This document shows positions 5,214 to 7,436 of a stretch of 7,436 bases of DNA, in pieces. The notes beneath the pieces are model-generated. The model was not told the DNA's origin. It was given only the letters and a program-made list of their open reading frames with translations, and searched no databases. How positions within the stretch are numbered: the stretch's first letter is position 1; each line of letters begins with the position of its first letter. This DNA is from Clostridia bacterium. GTDB taxonomy: Bacteria; Bacillota; Clostridia; Christensenellales; Aristaeellaceae. The stretch is taken from assembly GCA_016296675.1 (NCBI GenBank), contig JAEDIV010000130.1, positions 1 through 7,436 of the forward strand, in the 5' to 3' direction. The position numbers and the translations under genes are program-made.

Positions 5214-7260
5214 TCTCGTAGCTGACTGCGTCCGCAAATCTCTGTCAGTTCCCTCTCCCCTTGCTGAAAAGGCGATAGAGCGCGCATTCAAGCGCATCCA
5301 CAGGCACGAAAAAATCCATCGGGCCGCCTGCGTGCTTCTCCCCCTCGCCTCCGCAATCCTTCTTCTCCTTCTCCTTGTGCCCAAAAACATCCGGCCGCCG
5401 AAGGACGATATCCTTTCAGCATCTACTTCTGCGCCTTTCCCGTCCCAGGAGCTGCCGGAAACGGAAACGGTGTATGTTTCAAAAGATGATGCATATTACC
5501 ACGCCTATGAAAAATGCGCCTGTATAAACGATGAAACCGAGCCCATCATGGAGCGCGTGGCAAGGTTAAACAGTCTCTATCCCTGCCCGGTGTGCTGCGA
5601 GTTTGAAACCAAACAGCCGCTGACAGAAGCAATTGCCATTGGAGATATCCTGATTCTGCGGCATGAGGATGAATATCTGTATGTGCCCGAGCTTAACAGC
5701 GTGTTCGGATACAGCTTTCCCCATGAATACGAAGGGGAAGAAGCGCTTGTCCGTTTAAGCGAATACCTGCACGGCGACCGCTATTCCTGCTTTGTAAACG
5801 AAGCCGCCTTAAGCCAAACCGCCTCCTTTATGGCAAGAGAACCGGATATCCTATACCTTTATCCCTATGAAACAGTTCCTGAAATCAACGATTTTTACAA
5901 AGCATCCCTTGAATACCCGAACCAGACGTCTCTTTGCACCCGTTATCTCGGCTCCTCCCACTACGCGCTGTATTTTACGGATTTTGAAATCAGCGAAGCC
6001 GTTGGCGTATACGAAAGGGTCAACGGAATTGAGCTTGTTTATAAGACAAACGATGAAAAAGCCGTCGCGACATGCGAATTTACCGACCAGACAATCGAGG
6101 AAACCGAGAAATTCAACGTGCGCTTCATAGACCCCGAAAGCGCGCTGTACGAATCCGAAAAAGGAAACCTCGCCTCCTTCGTTTACCACACGGGCAATGA
6201 ATATGTACTCGTAATCAAGGAACGAAATGCCGACCCGTATTTGCTTGAAAATGTAACCCTTCGAATCGGCGAAAACGAGTTTACCGTAAACGGGTTTATG
6301 GACGTATCCGGTAACTTGGAGGCGCTCAATGAAATAAGCGCGTATTATGCCCTCATCCTTACGGAATACGAAGCAAATTCCATCAAGAACGGTGCGGAAA
6401 TTTCGCTTGATCATCTGAATTTCCCAACAATAGCAGAGAAGTCTCCCTTTCGTTACATCCCTGTTCAATACGGCACAGGCTCCTACGGCGTAATGGACAA
6501 AACCGGCGAATTTGTGATCGCGCCCGAATATGAAAATGCGTGGTCGTATCAGGATTTAAGCGGATTATATGCCAAGAACGTAACCGGCCCCATCGTGCTC
6601 AAGGATTACGCCGGCACAATCTATCTGTACGACGGCGAAACGCTTGATCAGATTGCGTGGTATTCCATGGACGGCGCAAACAGCGTAGACTACGCTTTCC
6701 CGCGCTCCACGCGCAATTCTTTTAATATCCTAAGCCCGGGCATCTATGAAATCAGCCGCGACGAGGGCGTATATCTTCTGAACCGAAAAGGCGAAGTCAT
6801 GATGTCTTTTTTATACGATGAGACCGGTAATTTCGAAAACAGTCTCTACTATTCCGCCACCTTCCTTCACGAAGCCGCCGGCTATCCGGATTGCCTCGTG
6901 CTTTTCGAGCAAAAAGGCAGCTATGTGCCGGACCGCATGTGGATCGCGGATTTGAGCGGCAATCGCTTGTCGCGCGATTTTGATCGTCTCATTCCCCTCA
7001 TCTGGACGGAAAACCGCGCCATATTCATAAACGTAACCTATGACCGAAAAGCTGCGGAAAAGAATTCCTACCTTCCCTATTACGAAAAGGGCCTTGCGTT
7101 TTCAGGGTATGAAAAAGACAGCTCTTTCCGTCTCGGGCTTGTGGATCAAAACGGAAATGACATCGCCGAATGCAAATATATTTCATTGGAGATCGTCGGA
7201 AATCAGATTTATCTGACCCGGGAAAACGGAGAACAGGATATCATCAATACAGCGGAGTGA
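5200..7260 (+). CDS. Single-pass membrane protein with WG-like repeats, probable anti-sigma factor/sensor
   Basis: The 686-residue protein has a short basic cytoplasmic N-terminus (1-41), one strongly hydrophobic segment (about 42-60, with a run of leucines) and an acidic exterior of about 620 residues. Its position, overlapping an ECF sigma gene, makes it the likely anti-sigma factor or signal sensor, though no canonical zinc anti-sigma motif (HxxxCxxC) is complete: only His40 and Cys44 fit. Residues 92-135 hold a cysteine motif, YYH at 99-101, then Cys106, Cys108 and CPVCC at 129-133, like the small YHxxxC...PCxxC modules attached to secreted clostridial proteins. Residues about 140-410 are unrecognised. 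From about 425, degenerate WG-type beta repeats appear: YGVMDKTGEFVIAPEYE (429-445), GVYLLNRKGEVM (523-534), WIADLSGNRL (581-590) and LGLVDQNGNDIAECKY (645-660). The start follows AAGGAGG at a 10-base spacing. Membrane topology and WG assignment are fairly secure; the anti-sigma role is inferred from context. Confidence 0.88.
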   Translation: MKKTDLVADCVRKSLSVPSPLAEKAIERAFKRIHRHEKIHRAACVLLPLASAILLLLLLVPKNIRPPKDDILSASTSAPFPSQELPETETVYVSKDDAYYHAYEKCACINDETEPIMERVARLNSLYPCPVCCEFETKQPLTEAIAIGDILILRHEDEYLYVPELNSVFGYSFPHEYEGEEALVRLSEYLHGDRYSCFVNEAALSQTASFMAREPDILYLYPYETVPEINDFYKASLEYPNQTSLCTRYLGSSHYALYFTDFEISEAVGVYERVNGIELVYKTNDEKAVATCEFTDQTIEETEKFNVRFIDPESALYESEKGNLASFVYHTGNEYVLVIKERNADPYLLENVTLRIGENEFTVNGFMDVSGNLEALNEISAYYALILTEYEANSIKNGAEISLDHLNFPTIAEKSPFRYIPVQYGTGSYGVMDKTGEFVIAPEYENAWSYQDLSGLYAKNVTGPIVLKDYAGTIYLYDGETLDQIAWYSMDGANSVDYAFPRSTRNSFNILSPGIYEISRDEGVYLLNRKGEVMMSFLYDETGNFENSLYYSATFLHEAAGYPDCLVLFEQKGSYVPDRMWIADLSGNRLSRDFDRLIPLIWTENRAIFINVTYDRKAAEKNSYLPYYEKGLAFSGYEKDSSFRLGLVDQNGNDIAECKYISLEIVGNQIYLTRENGEQDIINTAE

Positions 7261-7349
7261 TTTTCCGTCTGTCCCCTGAATCCATCGGATCATCCCGGCA
7301 TGCAGAGCTTTCGCCGGAAGCCCCGCCGTGAATAACCGCTTTCTATAAA

Positions 7350-7384
7350 GACGCTGCCTGAAAACGCGAGTTTCAGGCAGCGTC
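7350..7384. terminator. Perfect 14-bp hairpin, probable terminator
   Basis: GACGCTGCCTGAAA (7350-7363), a seven-base loop and TTTCAGGCAGCGTC (7371-7384) form a perfect 14-bp stem about 90 bases after the sensor gene stop. On the plus strand no U-run follows directly. On the minus strand the stem runs into TTTATAG, so as an intrinsic terminator it fits better a minus-strand gene lying right of the window. It may act in both directions. Confidence 0.6.
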
Positions 7385-7387
7385 AAG

Positions 7388-7414
7388 CCATCAAAAAAGT
7401 ACCTTTTTTGATGG
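7388..7414. repeat. Second tandem hairpin with A6/T6 arms
   Basis: CCATCAAAAAAG (7388-7399), loop TAC and CTTTTTTGATGG (7403-7414) make a perfect 12-bp stem only three bases after the previous hairpin. The T-run in its 3' arm is present on both strands, as in bidirectional terminators. Together with the preceding hairpin it could equally be one unit of a dispersed intergenic repeat. Confidence 0.55.
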
Positions 7415-7436
7415 GAAGGGCCGATCCCCTGAAATC

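Noticed and set aside
4740..5390. 216-codon minus-strand open frame
   Set aside because: It lies across the well-supported sigma-factor gene and the overlapping sensor start and resembles no family; a shadow frame.
5851..6468. 205-codon minus-strand open frame
   Set aside because: It is fully antisense to the membrane sensor gene, with no initiation signals.
7295..7317. CCGGC/GCCGG inverted repeat after the sensor gene
   Set aside because: Only 5 bp with a 13-base loop and no U-run; too weak to call a terminator.
7183..7386. 67-codon minus-strand open frame at the right end
   Set aside because: It contains the 14-bp hairpin within its first codons, overlaps the sensor gene end and has no ribosome site; the protein is arginine-rich and unrecognised.

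Overview
The window looks like chromosomal DNA of a low-to-moderate-GC Gram-positive anaerobe (Bacillota, probably a gut-type clostridium). This is an inference from strong AGGAGG-type ribosome binding sites, near-consensus TTGACA/TATAAT promoters, U-tailed hairpin terminators, an ATP-type PEP carboxykinase, and an ECF sigma factor paired with a WG-repeat membrane protein. I see no rRNA, tRNA, CRISPR array, transposase or phage gene.

Layout, left to right. (1) Bases 1-640, minus strand: the first 213 codons of pckA, cut by the left edge. (2) Bases 641-918: the pckA leader and promoter. (3) A strong hairpin terminator at 919-949 closes a two-gene minus-strand operon. The operon runs from an L-fucose/L-arabinose-isomerase-family sugar isomerase (3034-4521) into a DUF5107-like protein with a helical TPR-type tail (954-2996). 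(4) Bases 4522-4757 form a divergent control region. On the minus strand it holds a consensus extended -10 promoter for the isomerase operon, followed by a leader hairpin bracketed by two TTACTTA repeats. On the plus strand it holds candidate housekeeping and ECF-type promoters and two small dyads in front of the sigma gene. (5) Plus strand: an ECF sigma factor (4758-5213) overlaps by 14 bases a 686-residue single-pass membrane protein (5200-7260). That protein is the likely anti-sigma factor or sensor; it has a cysteine motif and WG-like repeats outside the membrane. (6) Bases 7261-7436 hold no gene but carry two long perfect hairpins in tandem.

How the parts work together. PckA links oxaloacetate and phosphoenolpyruvate in central carbon metabolism. 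The isomerase/DUF5107 pair reads as a small carbohydrate-processing operon: an aldose-ketose isomerase beside a protein whose N-terminal region probably has the galactose-mutarotase-like fold. No transporter or kinase is present, so the sugar cannot be named. The sigma/membrane-protein pair is a self-contained envelope-signalling module whose signal is unknown. The least explained parts are the DUF5107-isomerase partnership, the large cysteine-containing sensor domain, and the structured non-coding DNA at 4547-4580 and 7350-7414.
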